This document shows positions 12,101 through 22,345 of a stretch of DNA of 64,000 nucleotides, in pieces; within the stretch, counting starts at the first letter, position 1, and the number at the start of each line of letters is the position of its first letter. Origin of the DNA: Bryum argenteum (Eukaryota > Streptophyta > Bryopsida > Bryales > Bryaceae); contig CM073323.1 of NCBI GenBank assembly GCA_037043015.1, positions 5,642,001 through 5,706,000 of the forward strand, given 5' to 3'. The notes below the pieces were generated by a model. It was given only the letters and a program-made list of their open reading frames with translations. It did no database searches and was not told the DNA's origin. Both the position numbers and the translations under genes were made by a program.

Positions 12101-12689
12101 CTCCTATCCCTCATCTCTCCACACATGTAAACTTTCTCAACTCGGGTAACAGTGTAAATTTCTGATGTGGGCTTGTGCAGGATTCAAACCGTTTGTTGAG
12201 GCTTGCATAGAAGAGGAAAATGAGGAAGCCTTGAATTATATTGTGAAGCTGACGGATCCTCAAGAGAGAGCCGAGGTATGCTTTTACTTTACTTAGGTAG
12301 AATTAAGGACATTCAACACTAAACTACATGTATGGTATGGTTTCAGGCGTACGCGCGGATTGGAATGGTGAAAGAAGCAACGGAAGCTGCCGCAGAAGCC
12401 ATAGACAGTGAATTGCTGGGGAGATTGAAATCCACGTTTGCCTAGCAATGCCTATGTACGCTGAGGAGATTTTTGAGCTTCTGCACTGCCTCTAATCAGT
12501 CGTCAGTCGAGATGAGCTTGAGATCTTCAATTGGTAGGACAAACATAGCTGAATTTGATATTGGATAGTAGAACTAGTCAATTGATAGATATAGACACAC
12601 GTAGTAGAATTAGTGTTTAGGTAGACAGAATGAGTTGCCTCAATGTGCTCTATTTTTATAAAATGAAAATTTGAATCTTTAGTACTACA

Positions 12690-13190
12690 AAAAAACATGT
12701 GTTTTCTTCTCATCAAAGCTGGGTTGTTTCTACACATAAAAGTGCAAAATTTTCATGTTGTGATAAAAATTCATGAGGAGAAATAAGACATTTTTAATGT
12801 GAAAACTCTATCCCACTTCAATAAACTAGTTTTAATGATAGCAAAAATTCATGAAGAGAAATTGCTGATTTATCATCTCAAAAATCATGAGGAAACGATG
12901 AGTCTCAACATAAATTTATGTGCTTTTTATGAGAAGAAACTTAGGTGAAATCAAATGAAATTCTTGTCATGAAAAGTCTCAAATTTCATGCCTTTCCTCA
13001 TGAAAATGCTTTAATTTCATGGGGAACCAATTCCCCTATTCCCATTAAAATCTTGACTTTTCATGATGAGAAACTCCAAATATATGAGATATTCATGACA
13101 TGAAGTAGTCATTTTTCATGAGGAGAAAATCCCATGAAAAATGGGGATTTTCATGTCATCTCCCCATGAAAATCCCCATTTTTCATGGGT
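12690..13190. repeat. fold-back region built from TCATGAGGAGA-like units
   Basis: The interval repeats TTCATGAGGAGAAA and its complement many times with variation and ends in a perfect long hairpin (listed separately). It has no open reading frame of note and resembles a non-autonomous fold-back element. Confidence 0.6.
13131..13189. repeat. perfect 25-bp inverted repeat with 9-nt loop
   Basis: 13131-13155 (cccatgaaaaatggggattt then tcatg) is the exact reverse complement of 13165-13189; the loop is 13156-13164. It forms the right end of the fold-back region. Confidence 0.9.
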
Positions 13191-13460
13191 TACATTCTAG
13201 TTGTGAGAGTTGAAGATTGTTACTAAAAGTTGATGAGACCTAGTTAACATGGCAAGAAGAGAGGGGGATAAGGAGACGAAGGGTTAAGCAAACAAGTACA
13301 TGAGGAAAAGGACGAATGTGAGTGAGGAACTTGGGGAAGGGGACAAGGTACAAGAGATTAGAGATTGTGGAACAAGAGATGAGGGAATAGAAGAACAAGG
13401 GAGGAGGGACCAGGAGTGAGGGAATAGAGAAAAGGGAACCTGGAATGAGTAGTGGAGGAT

Positions 13461-13580
13461 AGAGAATGGGGGATGGAAAACCACGAATGAGAGAATGGGG
13501 GATGGAAAACCACGAATGAGAGAATGGGGGATGGAAAACCACGAATGAGAGAATGGGGGATGGAAAACCACGAATGAGGG
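13461..13580. repeat. 29-bp minisatellite, four near-perfect copies
   Basis: The unit GAGAGAATGGGGGATGGAAA plus ACCACGAAT is repeated head-to-tail. Degenerate G/A-rich relatives extend over about 13260-13720, including a poly(A) run at about 13621-13636. The long minus-strand open frames here (repeating HSWFSIPHSLIRGFPSPI) come from the repeat and are not a gene. Confidence 0.9.
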
Positions 13581-13739
13581 AATGGGCGACGTGAGATACA
13601 AAATGAGGAAACGGGGGATGGAAAAAAAAAAAAAAACGAGGGACGGGAGACATGGAATGAGAGGCAGAAGAGGGGCAACCGGGAATGGGGGACAGGGAAT
13701 CAGAGACAAAGGATAGAATTTCAAAGGCCTCTCGTACTT

Positions 13740-14470
13740 GTGTCATTTTTTGTGGCTATTAAGAATGCCTTGAGGCTTTAAGGCTAAATAAAAAGAGTTG
13801 CAAAAACATTTTACTTAAAACTTGAGCATGTATGCACAATTGTAGCTAACAAATACCTCAATACGCAATGGCCATTTAAACACAGAGGGCCGCTTCACAC
13901 TATGGCCTTCCAAGTCCAGAGGCCTTGGGATTGAGAGTTCAAACTTTGTTAAGAGCCCAAAGAAATCTACTAGAAATAGTTGATAAAATATTGTAATTGG
14001 AGCTTTGGTTCGGGCATAGTGTGAAGCCTCCAAAGGCCAAGTCCAAAGTCCAAAGCATTCGCAATGAACTCCCACGGCCTCTCTCAAGACCTCTGATGAT
14101 TCTCGAAAGTTCCAAGAATCTCGTTGTGCACAAGGGGCTTTTGAACTGTGTTTTCTTTTGTAGCTATTGACTTCGTTATTCGCGTTTTATTCACTCACTG
14201 CTCTCTAAGAAGTAAACTCGGCAACAAGAAATCAAGAAAATCTTGATATATTATTTGAAAAGGTGTACATGAGTGTAGCAAACCATTGCCTTCAAGGCAA
14301 ATTCTACAACTTCAATATACACACCAAGGCAAAGATGTCTCAATGGATGAAAGTGCACACACATGACAAATAACACACACATAGCTATGGCGAAAGAAAG
14401 ATCTTTGTTACCCTAGCAACTCGTATGCAACTAAGCTACACATCTCTTCGATTACTTCAGTTCTCCGTTG
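13740..14470. other. gene-free interval
   Basis: No supported exon, RNA gene or clear repeat boundary was seen between the minisatellite and the B3 cluster. Confidence 0.5.
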
Positions 14471-14499
14471 TATGGTGGGCCGATTGGCTAGAGCAACAC

Positions 14500-15000
14500 A
14501 CACACTCACACGGAATCAATTCTCTCCGATAAGAAAAAGAAAGAGCACATCGCGCACTTTGAGGCGGTGCTCTTCCAAAAAGGCTTGCCACCCGCCATCT
14601 GCGCATGTGTATACACTAGCCTTGCCTTTACTCTCTTCAATCCTCAACTCAATTTCCCACTTCTTGTGATCTTGCCTTTCGAACGTCACCTGTTTTGAGA
14701 CATGCTCCATCACAAACTCCATCACAAACTCCATCACAAACTGCTGAGGGAATTCCTATAGAAAATCATTACATCTGCGATCAATTCAAAAAGACTAATT
14801 CCTCATTCAATCAAGATAGCTAAGAAAGAAAACATTTACAAGCCTCAAGCCGTGTGCCGCAATCAAAGCCGATTTTGTCATTTCCTTGACAAAGTAGCCA
14901 ATGAAATGCCTTTTCGTGCATGGATCGTTCAGCTCCTCAATTCTTTGGCACTCTCACTCTCTCACTCTCCTGCGGGTAGCGTAGGAGACGCATCGTGACA
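14500..15000 (-). pseudogene. B3-domain gene remnant, copy A
   Basis: On the minus strand the exon at 14520-14737 encodes KKWEIELRIEES, then YTCADGGWQAFLEEHRLKV and RDVLFLFL. This is the B3 DNA-binding fold pattern (W-x-(I/V)-x-L ... GW-x-x-F-x-x-x-x-x-L-x-x-x-D-x-x-x-F), closest by eye to REM-type B3 proteins. An upstream exon around 14880-14930 encodes FIGYFVKEMTKSALIAAH. A 12-bp repeat (ctccatcacaaa, three times at about 14705-14742) encodes FVME repeats. First-exon sequence is incomplete, so it is called a pseudogene. Confidence 0.65.
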
Positions 15001-15945
15001 AACAGGTGAGAAAACAAGTGAGACGCAATGAGATACTTAAGTGCCGCAAACTCAAATGCTCTCAAAGAATCCAAATTGACAAGTATTTATACTAATGGGT
15101 ACATCTTGTTAGCTTGTATGACACTTAGAAAGGCATTAAATGATGAAGAAGTTGTTTGCCGGAGCACATGGGGCTTAAATAAGGCTGAGCGAGGGCCGTG
15201 AGCCGTCTCCGAGAAAACCTAATGCCACTGAGGGCCAGGCCTCACCAAGTTGAGCAACATGTGCCCGTAGCAAAAATCAATTTTTTTCGACCCTTTATGT
15301 AATCTTTTATGAGATGGATAAAATAGCCTCCGGTTGGCTTTCGTGTTTATCCGACCTTTCTTTTCTCAAAAAAGAAAATCCGTGTAATAAATTAATCGAA
15401 AGCTAATTTTTCTTTTTTTTTTAAGAAAGAAAGTAACTTTATCCACAAACTGATGCTCTACCAACGTGCCTAAACCGCTATAACCAAAAGTGACCCCTTA
15501 CACTACACTTACCCCACCCCCTTGATCTCACCTCATCTCTTATTTCAGTCCTATTTTAACAACTTCTCATTTAATGCGTTCCTAAGTATCATACAAGCTA
15601 GCGAGATGTACCCATCAGTATAAATACTTGTCGATTTGGGTTCTTTGAAAGCATTTGAGTTTACGGCACTTAAGTATCTCATTGCGTCTCACCTGTTTTC
15701 TCACCTCTTTGTCACGATGCGTCTCCTACGCTACCCGCAGGAGAGTGAGAGTGCCGAAGAAAGAGAGTCCGCGTTTGAGTGCCGAAGAAAGGGAGTCCGC
15801 ATTTAAGCGGTAACATTAGAGGTAAAATTGAGGAGCTCAATGATCCACACGCGAAGAGGCATTCATTGGGTACTTTGTCAAGGAAATGACAAAATCGGCT
15901 TTGATCGCGGCGCACGACTTGAGGGCTTGAGGCATGTAAGTTGTT
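14840..15945. repeat. large inverted repeat joining B3 copies A and B head-to-head
   Basis: The left arm (about 14840-15145) and right arm (about 15567-15945) are reverse complements with small indels. Both contain the TGTCACGATGCGTCTCCTAC block, the FVKEMTKSAL exon and a TATAAATACTTG box, in mirror orientation around a spacer of about 420 bp. Confidence 0.8.
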
Positions 15946-15950
15946 CTAAG
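15609..15950 (+). pseudogene. B3-domain gene remnant, copy B (5' part only)
   Basis: Contains a TATAAATACTTG promoter-like box (about 15620) and an exon encoding FIGYFVKEMTKSALIAAH followed by a stop. The exon that should carry the core B3 fold is absent; the sequence runs straight into copy C on the opposite strand. It is the mirror image of the 5' half of copy A. Confidence 0.6.
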
Positions 15951-15959
15951 TTTTTCTCG

Positions 15960-16665
15960 AAACACGCAATCTCTACGGCCTCAATCACGAGGGCCTTCGT
16001 TTACTCCGGGCACGTGGCTGCAACCACACCGAATCGGGATTTGGCTTTGAGTAGGAAAAAAAGCACGTCGCTCTGCTTGAGGTTGTTGGCATCCGCGGAT
16101 GCCCACCACCCTCCTTACCCCACCCTCCTCTCCCCATTGCAAAAACATGAACCTTGTCCTAGGCTCCAGTCCGCTGGAGTTCAGTATCCTAACTTTGACT
16201 GATCTCGTTCGCATCTGGCATGTCGAAAGTCACCGTTGCCCGTCAGCAAGTCGCCATACTGCAAGTAAAACTGCATAGCAACAATTACATTCGATAAATG
16301 AAGACTGAAAATGTAATCGACATCACAAGTGTGACCCGACGTCCGATCTGGCCAGGTCCTTCACGAAGGAAGCTATGAAACTCTGATCCTTGTTCCACTA
16401 AATTACGGTTCGAATTTTCATGTCAAATGATGTTGGATCTTCACCAATCTCCTCCGAGTAGCGTGCAATCGCGCACAGTTGCTCCCGTACAACCTCCACT
16501 TATAAGTTGGGGTCCATCTCGAGCGCGATAAGTGATGTGAACCCATGATTGTGAGAATGAGAATTGCAAGCGCGATATCAATTGCAAACGATAGTAGACA
16601 TTGCAAGTAATAGTGAGAGGAAGCCCTTTATATAGGGAGTCAAGACGGGAATATTGCCCTTTTGT
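15960..16665 (-). pseudogene. B3-domain gene remnant, copy C
   Basis: Minus-strand reading gives a first exon starting ATGGGTTCACATCACTTATC (about 16548), a second exon encoding SFIASFVKDLARSDV (about 16320-16380), and a third with ADVLFFLLKAKSRFGVVAAT (about 16010-16070). Relative to copy E the frames are shifted in exons 1 and 3, so no continuous protein is possible. TATATAAAGGG (about 16630) marks its promoter. Confidence 0.65.
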
Positions 16666-17080
16666 CATATTTATGAAAAGCGACTTTTAGTATTGCAAGA
16701 GGTTAAAATTGAAAAGAGCTTGGTGCGGAAGAGGCGCGAAAAGGTTCAGGGAAGGCACAAAACGCCAACCCCATCTACAACACCCTCTCATGAATATTTG
16801 TTAAGTGGCGGGCTAATATCCCCTTTATTCGCCTCTTCATCACCAAGTTCTTTCAATTTTAACCTCTTGCAATACTAAAAGTCAATTTTCACGAAAATGA
16901 CGAAGGTCAATAATTCCCCCTCACTCCCTATATAAAGGACTTCCTCTCACTATTACTTGCAATCTCCTCTATTGTTTGCAATTGCAATTAATATTGATAT
17001 TGCACTTGCAATTCTCATTCTCACAATCATGGGTTCACGTCACTTATCGCTGGACCCGAACTACTAGCTGGAGGTTGCAT
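16441..17080. repeat. large inverted repeat joining B3 copies C and D head-to-head
   Basis: The arms at about 16441-16740 and 16815-17080 are mirror images: both have the first exon (ATGGGTTCAC(A/G)TCACTTATC), CAATCATGGG leader, TATATA(A/G)AGG box and GCAAGAGGTTAAAATTGAAA block. The two B3 copies therefore diverge from a shared centre of about 75 bp. Confidence 0.8.
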
Positions 17081-17704
17081 GCTAGCAACGCCTAGGTTGC
17101 ACGCTACTTGCAAGAGGTCAGAAAAGACACAAAAGCAACATTTGATATGAAAACTCAAACGATAATTCAATGTAACAAGGATAGGAAAAGAAAGAGTTTC
17201 ATAGCTTTCTTCATGAAGGAACAAACCAGATCGGCGGTCGAGGTCACGGGTGGAGAGTACAGGCTCGTAAGTTAGACTTTCGCACCGTCATGTCCATTAC
17301 ATTTTCAGTATTCATGTCAGAATCGATGTGAATGTGCTTGTTGATGTGAATGTGTTTGTTGCTGTGCAGGAGATACCTAGCGAGTCTCACTTGCAACATG
17401 GCAACTTGCTGACGTTGACGGTGATTTTAGAAATGCGAGATGCAAACAACAATCACAGTTGGGATATCGAACTCCGTCGGATTGGAACCGAGGACAAGGT
17501 TTGTGTTTTCGCAATGAGATACTCACCTACTTCATGGTATTCGTCACAAGAACCATGACATTGGAGAAACGGAATGGAAGGCCTCTCGAAGAGTCTGCAT
17601 TCCAGAACAAACCGTGCTTTGCTTTGATTGAGTATGGTTTGGTTCAACACAGAAAAACCTCTCATAAACGTCTGCAGAGAATAGACTGGATGATCAGAGA
17701 ATGA
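16900..17704 (+). pseudogene. B3-domain gene remnant, copy D
   Basis: The leader has CCTATATAAAGG (about 16930). Exon 1 begins ATGGGTTCACGTCACTTATC at about 17029 but meets a stop within about 13 codons. Exon 2 (about 17190-17268) encodes KSFIAFFMKEQTRSAVEVTG then GEYRL before a GT donor. Exon 3 (17370 onward) encodes EIPSESHLQHGNLLTLTVIL and SWDIELRRIG, the first half of the B3 fold, then shifts frame before the GW-x-x-F part. Pseudogene. Confidence 0.65.
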
Positions 17705-17899
17705 ATACACAAACACCGAGAAAACGAGCTGAAGGTGGACTGCTCAATACACACAACATGGCAATGGTGTATAAAAACTTGGAGGATCAGAATACGGAAG
17801 ACAAGATGAAGTTAAAACACGAACACACGCAAATCAGGAGCAGAGGTGGGTGAAGGAAATCCAGAACGCGTCGATTTCATAAATTGCAGAGATACATAG

Positions 17900-18660
17900 C
17901 TTACAACTAGTTGCACCAACAACATTCCCCAAACACGCAACTTACTGAAATTTCTCCTCCTTCGAACACTACGGTCTCATTCACTCGACCCGGCTCCAGT
18001 CACTCTGGCCTCTTCCCTGCAATCACTTGGAATCGAGACTGTGCTTTGAGTACAAAAAACAGCACGTCGCCCTGTTTGAAGCCGTTGTCGTCCACAAATG
18101 TCGGCCACCCTCCCGTCCCCACTGCGAACACACGCCTCCTCTCCAGTCTTATAAACTCAGTGAGTCTGATTTCACAATTCCTCGCATTGCTCATCTTGAA
18201 CGTCAACGGTGACGTGAGCAAGTCGCCGTGCTTCAAGAGAAAGTCGCGAGGTATCTCCTGCAGCACAGCAACAATTACATTCACGATGCTTCAAAGGCTG
18301 AAAATTCAACCGAAATAGCCGTGAAAAGATTACTTACGAGCCTGTAGTCTCCACCAGTGACCTCAACCGCCAATCTAGGCAGTTCCTTCATGAAGTAGGC
18401 TATGAAACTCCTGCCCTCCTCTTTCTAGAGCCTCCTAATTACGAATTCGACTTTCCGTGGGCTTTCACCAAGTTCGTGCGAGTAGTGTGCAATCTCCAGC
18501 GAGAAGTTGGGGTCCATCTCCAGCGATGGAGAGCGTGATGAACCCATGATTGTGAGAATAAGACTGCAAGGGCAATAAGGTTTGAAAGCGCCAGTGAAAT
18601 CTGCAAGCACGAGTGAAGGTTGCAAGCAACAGTAGGAATATATATTGCAAGAGCTGGAAA
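17900..18660 (-). pseudogene. B3-domain gene, copy E (best-preserved domain, stop in exon 1)
   Basis: B3 domains bind DNA in plant transcription factors. The exon at 18000-18284 encodes EIPRDFLLKHGDLLTSPLTF, then RRRVFAVGTGGWPTFVDDNG and FKQGDVLFFVL, an almost complete REM-like B3 fold. The upstream exon starts ATG at 18547 (MGSSRSPSLEMDPNFSLEIA) and reads on to FVIRRL, but meets TAG at 18425-18427 just before KEEGRSFIAYFMKELPRLAV. Because copy D keeps the matching FIAFFMKE exon, the stop looks like a disabling mutation rather than the natural end. It is the most likely member to have been functional recently. Confidence 0.65.
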
Positions 18661-18774
18661 TTCAAAGTGTTGGGGTCTGAGGAGGCGGAAGAAGCCGGCT
18701 CTCAGCATTCCGGCAACTTATCGAGTCCTCTTCGCACGTCCTTATGTGTTGAGTCACCGTGCGTTATTCACGAG

Positions 18775-19206
18775 CTTGGGACAGCGAAGGATCTCTGTTG
18801 CTTCATTCGTAGGATAATCCGAACGCGGTGAGCAATTTGTGCAGGAGAGCAACTGATTGCAAAATGCCCCGGGATTGCTGCATCCATGAACATTTGCACA
18901 GCCCTTGGACTCTGGAGAGTCGATTACTCCAGGAGAATTCCAGATGCGGTAGAATGCATAATTGTTCACAGTGGCTTGTTTGCAGGCTCATCATGGATTG
19001 CGCACGGTGCATTCGACCGAGAGTTTCCATCTAAATGTCAGCTGGGACCAGGACTTAGCTTCGGATTTGGACGAAAGGGGCGAGGATCATTGGCGGTGCG
19101 ATCGGTGAAATCCAGTGACCCGGTGACTGAGAAGAATTTGAGTGCTCGTACAATTGAGCGAGGTCAAGGGGAAGAAGGAGGAGGTGGCGAGAGTGACATC
19201 AAAATC
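18775..19206 (+). pseudogene. duplicated 5' fragment of the CCS1 gene
   Basis: This stretch matches, in the opposite orientation, the 5' flank and transit-peptide part of CCS1 at about 43090-43505. Shared blocks include ATTCCAGATGCGGTAGAAT, GGCTTGTTTGCAGGCTCATC followed by ATGGATTGCGCAC, and the protein stretches LGPGLSFGFGRKGRG and SSDPVTEKNLSA. Similarity is high but not perfect (several substitutions and small deletions), and it stops abruptly at the point corresponding to QVTSD of CCS1. An open frame of 111 codons at 18886-19221 is left over from the parent gene. It lacks every membrane and ResB segment. Confidence 0.85.
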
Positions 19207-20888
19207 GGCATTTGTGTTTAGATTTTAGCATACTCTCGTGGCTACATAAGGTAAACAAATATGTTTACATTCTTACTTCATTTTAGGATCTCAAGAGTTT
19301 CAAGACGTGCGCATTCGGGAGTGATTGTTTTGGCCTCCAATTTAGTATTTCCCATTTTTTGGGAGGAGAAAAGATTTCCCTTTGTATATTGAATATTGTG
19401 ATTTTTCAAACAGTGAGATCTAAGATTTGACTTACTCATACTTTGTTTGAGTTAGATACTATATCCCACGGTTACACACTCCATGGTTTGGCTCATTGGT
19501 AGAGGAAGAAATTCTCAAAAAAAGTGCCATACATAGAAACACACGTAAGTTGTTAAACCTCAACCGTACAATCTTGTAATATATATATATATATATATGT
19601 TGTACACTATACGGGTCAAAATTTTGGGTCATGGGGCCTCATAGATTGCGAGAATCATAACACATTGGTACGCATAAAACATCACAAAGTTTCAACATTT
19701 TCACTTTGAAGTGAAAATGCTACCAATACACTTATTGCAATGAAAAAATCACCAATTACAATGATGTTTACCTTAATCTCGATATCACCCTTGAACAAAA
19801 AAAAATCATGAGAAAAATTACTTCACGCAAACAATGACCTTACAATGGTGAAATTTACAAAGAAAAGAGTCCATAACTCAACTCTTTGCACTCAAATCTA
19901 AGCCTTATCTCCCGTACATCTTGGATTTTGTCTAGGTTTCTTTTACTAAAAAAAGATTATAATTGGAACCCATCCCAAAGAATAAATTCACGCTCTTCAA
20001 ATTTCATCCATTTATTTACTTTTCTTCGAAATTGAAACATTGTTGCAAATCCACTACCAAAATATCTGGATCGAAAATCTTTTCACTTGAAATTTGTTAC
20101 TATATCCTTCATCTTAGGATCATGAATATATTAAAAATATTCATGAAAACAACTTTTCGATCTCCCATACTTGTTTTACAATGGTAAAACATGCCCCATG
20201 TTCAAAACCTCAAAAACAAGAGTTACCTTTCCTAAAATGCATGCCCATTATTCATACTTCATTGTATGGGTCTGGAAATAATTTTACAACACAAAGGAGA
20301 CTTGATTTTGGATCAACCCAAGTGTTTTATCCCAAATAGACTCTAGATGAAGAAGTCATGGTCTTCAAGGTTGCTGCACCATCTAATTTTATTTTTTTTG
20401 ACATTCGGCTCGGTTAAGGATTTAAATAGGTCAGTTTAGGAAGTTTTTAATATACTTCAAGCCTTTGTCTGTTAGGATTGAATCCCATTGATTTCTGTTA
20501 ATGTAGAGAAAACTCTATCTCTAAGAGCCTACTCATTTGTACATTGGTCCTCCTATGTTTGCATTTTCAAATTTTGGATAGTGTTGGTTTGTTTTTTTAT
20601 TACAAAGATATCACATAGCAACTTTTAATAGTATGTATTTTATCATCTGATTTGAATGTTGTCGGTAATTCGATTTTGACTTTTAGAAGTTTGTAAATAG
20701 ACTCAACTGCCAAATGAGAGTTCAAATGAGAGTTCAATAGACTAATTTTTTAAAGGTTGTTTAGAATTTAAGAGAATTATGACATATATAATACTTAGCA
20801 TGTTGCACATGTATATACAACACATACTATCTAAAATGCTAACACGATAGAATTAGTCAAATACCATGGCGGGTGGTACAAAACGACA
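19207..20888. repeat. gene-free AT-rich interval with a dispersed repeat (copy 1)
   Basis: About 19480-20440 is a diverged copy of the repeat at 62330-62890. Shared landmarks in the same order include (C/A)AACTGTACAATCTTGTA-like and CAATCTTGTAATATA blocks, CATTGTTGCAAATCCA, ATGCCCCATGTT, ACTCAAAAACAAGAG-like text, AAAATGCATGC and ACATTCGGCTCGGTTAAGG. A short (TA)n tract lies at about 19578-19599. No exon seen. Confidence 0.65.
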
Positions 20889-21254
20889 TTAACCCTTAAA
20901 CGTCTAAGGTGACCCGAGGGGTCCTTTTCCAACAGAATCTCTGTAGCTCTCAATGTACTCAACTTTTCACTTATATTTTGATGTCAAACTGGTCACCTTC
21001 TTCTGATGCATTCAAAAAGTGAAATTTTAGAATTCAAATCACAATTTGTATGAGTGATTTTGTGCTTTGAAAGGATTGTAGTAGGTAGGTTGGGGTTGTA
21101 CAATACTTGTAGGAGGTTGCAAGCTCATCATTGATTGGATCATTCATGATGCCCAAGTACAAAAAGTGCACTATTCATGATGCCTGAGTCCAAAAGATGC
21201 TGTGATCCAATACTGGGCTGCCCAAATCCGTATAGCCTAACGTTTAAGGGTTAA
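20889..21254. mobile_element. TTAA-ended MITE, complete copy (copy B, 366 bp)
   Basis: Begins TTAACCCTTAAACGTC and ends (A)ACGTTTAAGGGTTAA, so the ends are inverted repeats bracketed by TTAA. The interior is non-coding and shared with copies at 5.8, 49.0, 49.5 and 50.7 kb. TTAA plus CCC-type ends resemble piggyBac-superfamily elements. Confidence 0.85.
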
Positions 21255-21373
21255 GCTACATACTAGAAAAGAATAGTGTTAAAGGCACCCAATCATCAAC
21301 CGTATATTGTGATTTTTGACTAGCTCCTTGTATAAAAAATGAAAACAAGTACCAGTGTATCTTTGACCTCATA

Positions 21374-21418
<45 letters not shown>

Positions 21419-22232
21419 TTCAAACTCGGACCCTGAGTAAGACCTCACAACTTTCACAACCTCTATAATATTTCACGATCCAACATAGTACCACACCTCT
21501 TGGTTGCATCAACAAAACCATGTTTCATATTTATAAGTGCTCAAAACGTAAGCATTGAAAGAACTCTACCTCTACGCTCTACCTCTACATGATTTAAAAC
21601 ATGACCTAGAAGGAATGTAGAAAATAATTCAGTCACATATTTCTTTGATGCTCCATGCAAATCAGAGGAAGAAAGTAATAAGGTAGAATGACCTTAAACC
21701 GCTCAAATAAGAGATTCAGCATGGTTGTGGACCTCGTGTGTAATGTTTGTAATTTTTCTTGGATGGGAAAATAGGAGGGAGAGTGAATGCAAAGATTTCG
21801 AAAATAAAATAGCAAAAATTGAATTTACTACAAATTTTTGAAGTCAAAAGTGTACATGACCTTAAAGTGATCAGTAGACTCTCCTTTTTTATCCGGCAGA
21901 CCAATACTTTGTGGCGCTCACGCATGTAGCTAAAATCGTGCAAAAAAGAGTTAATGAACCATGAACCATGAACAAACCACCTCCCTACACGATTCCATAT
22001 CCAATCACTATTTATGAAATTGTTGTGCGCGCAATAAGGTCACGCCATGGGCGGGTACAAGGGCGGTCTACCCTGCGCTTCTGGGGGGGTGCGCGGTTTA
22101 AGGTCATTCTACCTTAGTTATATTGCACAGGTTTGAGGGCGAACTTGGCAGTTCACTTATGTAACATGGCTTTGACTGGGTTTCGTTCTGTTTTCTTCAA
22201 GGTTCCTTCCATATTTCCTAGTAGCTGAATAT

Positions 22233-22345
22233 TCCCTCCGTCCCATTTTAATGTTAAAGAGGATTCTCTCAAATCTACCTCTTGAAGTAGATTTGAGAGA
22301 ACCGAGTGGACAATTATAATGGGATGTGATGGATGGAGATCTTGC
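22233..22345. mobile_element. small Stowaway-like hairpin MITE
   Basis: The ends read CCCTCCGTCCCATTTTAAT and, inverted, ATTATAATGGGATG...GGATGGAG; CTCCGTCCCA-type ends are typical of plant Stowaway/mariner MITEs. The centre is a perfect 14-bp hairpin, 22265-22278 against 22287-22300 (tctctcaaatctac). Exact ends and target duplication are not certain. Confidence 0.5.

Larger units (their letters stand above)
7700..12446 (+). pseudogene. VPS16: VPS16 homologue (HOPS/CORVET subunit), disrupted
   Basis: VPS16 is a core subunit of the HOPS and CORVET tethering complexes that act in fusion with the vacuole. An N-terminal propeller segment is recognisable at 7719-7850 (VIWGSGLAAITEHNQLFSIP, then KLADPHLEDPPHCM). 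The C-terminal half is spread over short exons from 9259: AAGHEFDIS and RTLLRAA (about 9322-9400), CRTLRVLN and IGIPLSIQQF (9566-9643), RLVNAHRHLLALRISEYL (9802-9876), FRIIQPKTLARNLFIAYAR (about 10780-10840), WLKVFALATAKQWDALEKF (12016-12072), and an intact end (ARIGMVKEATEAAAEAI to a stop at 12446). Breaks: a frameshift near 9318, a stop/frameshift near 9568, a stop codon at 11491-11493 inside AAEE-AKLL, and no recognisable middle of the propeller. I conclude it is a pseudogene; a partly functional C-terminal fragment cannot be excluded. Confidence 0.75.

Noticed and set aside
13240-13746. Minus-strand 168-codon ORF rich in Pro, Ser and Phe
   Set aside because: It is created by the G/A-rich minisatellite; overlapping frames are equally open and show the same cyclic peptides.
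19483-19497. GGCTCATTGGTAGAG, like a tRNA D-arm
   Set aside because: No acceptor stem, anticodon arm or T-arm at the proper distances; no tRNA gene was found in the window.
21381-21414. Long TATATA run
   Set aside because: A simple (TA)n microsatellite with no gene start nearby, not a promoter.
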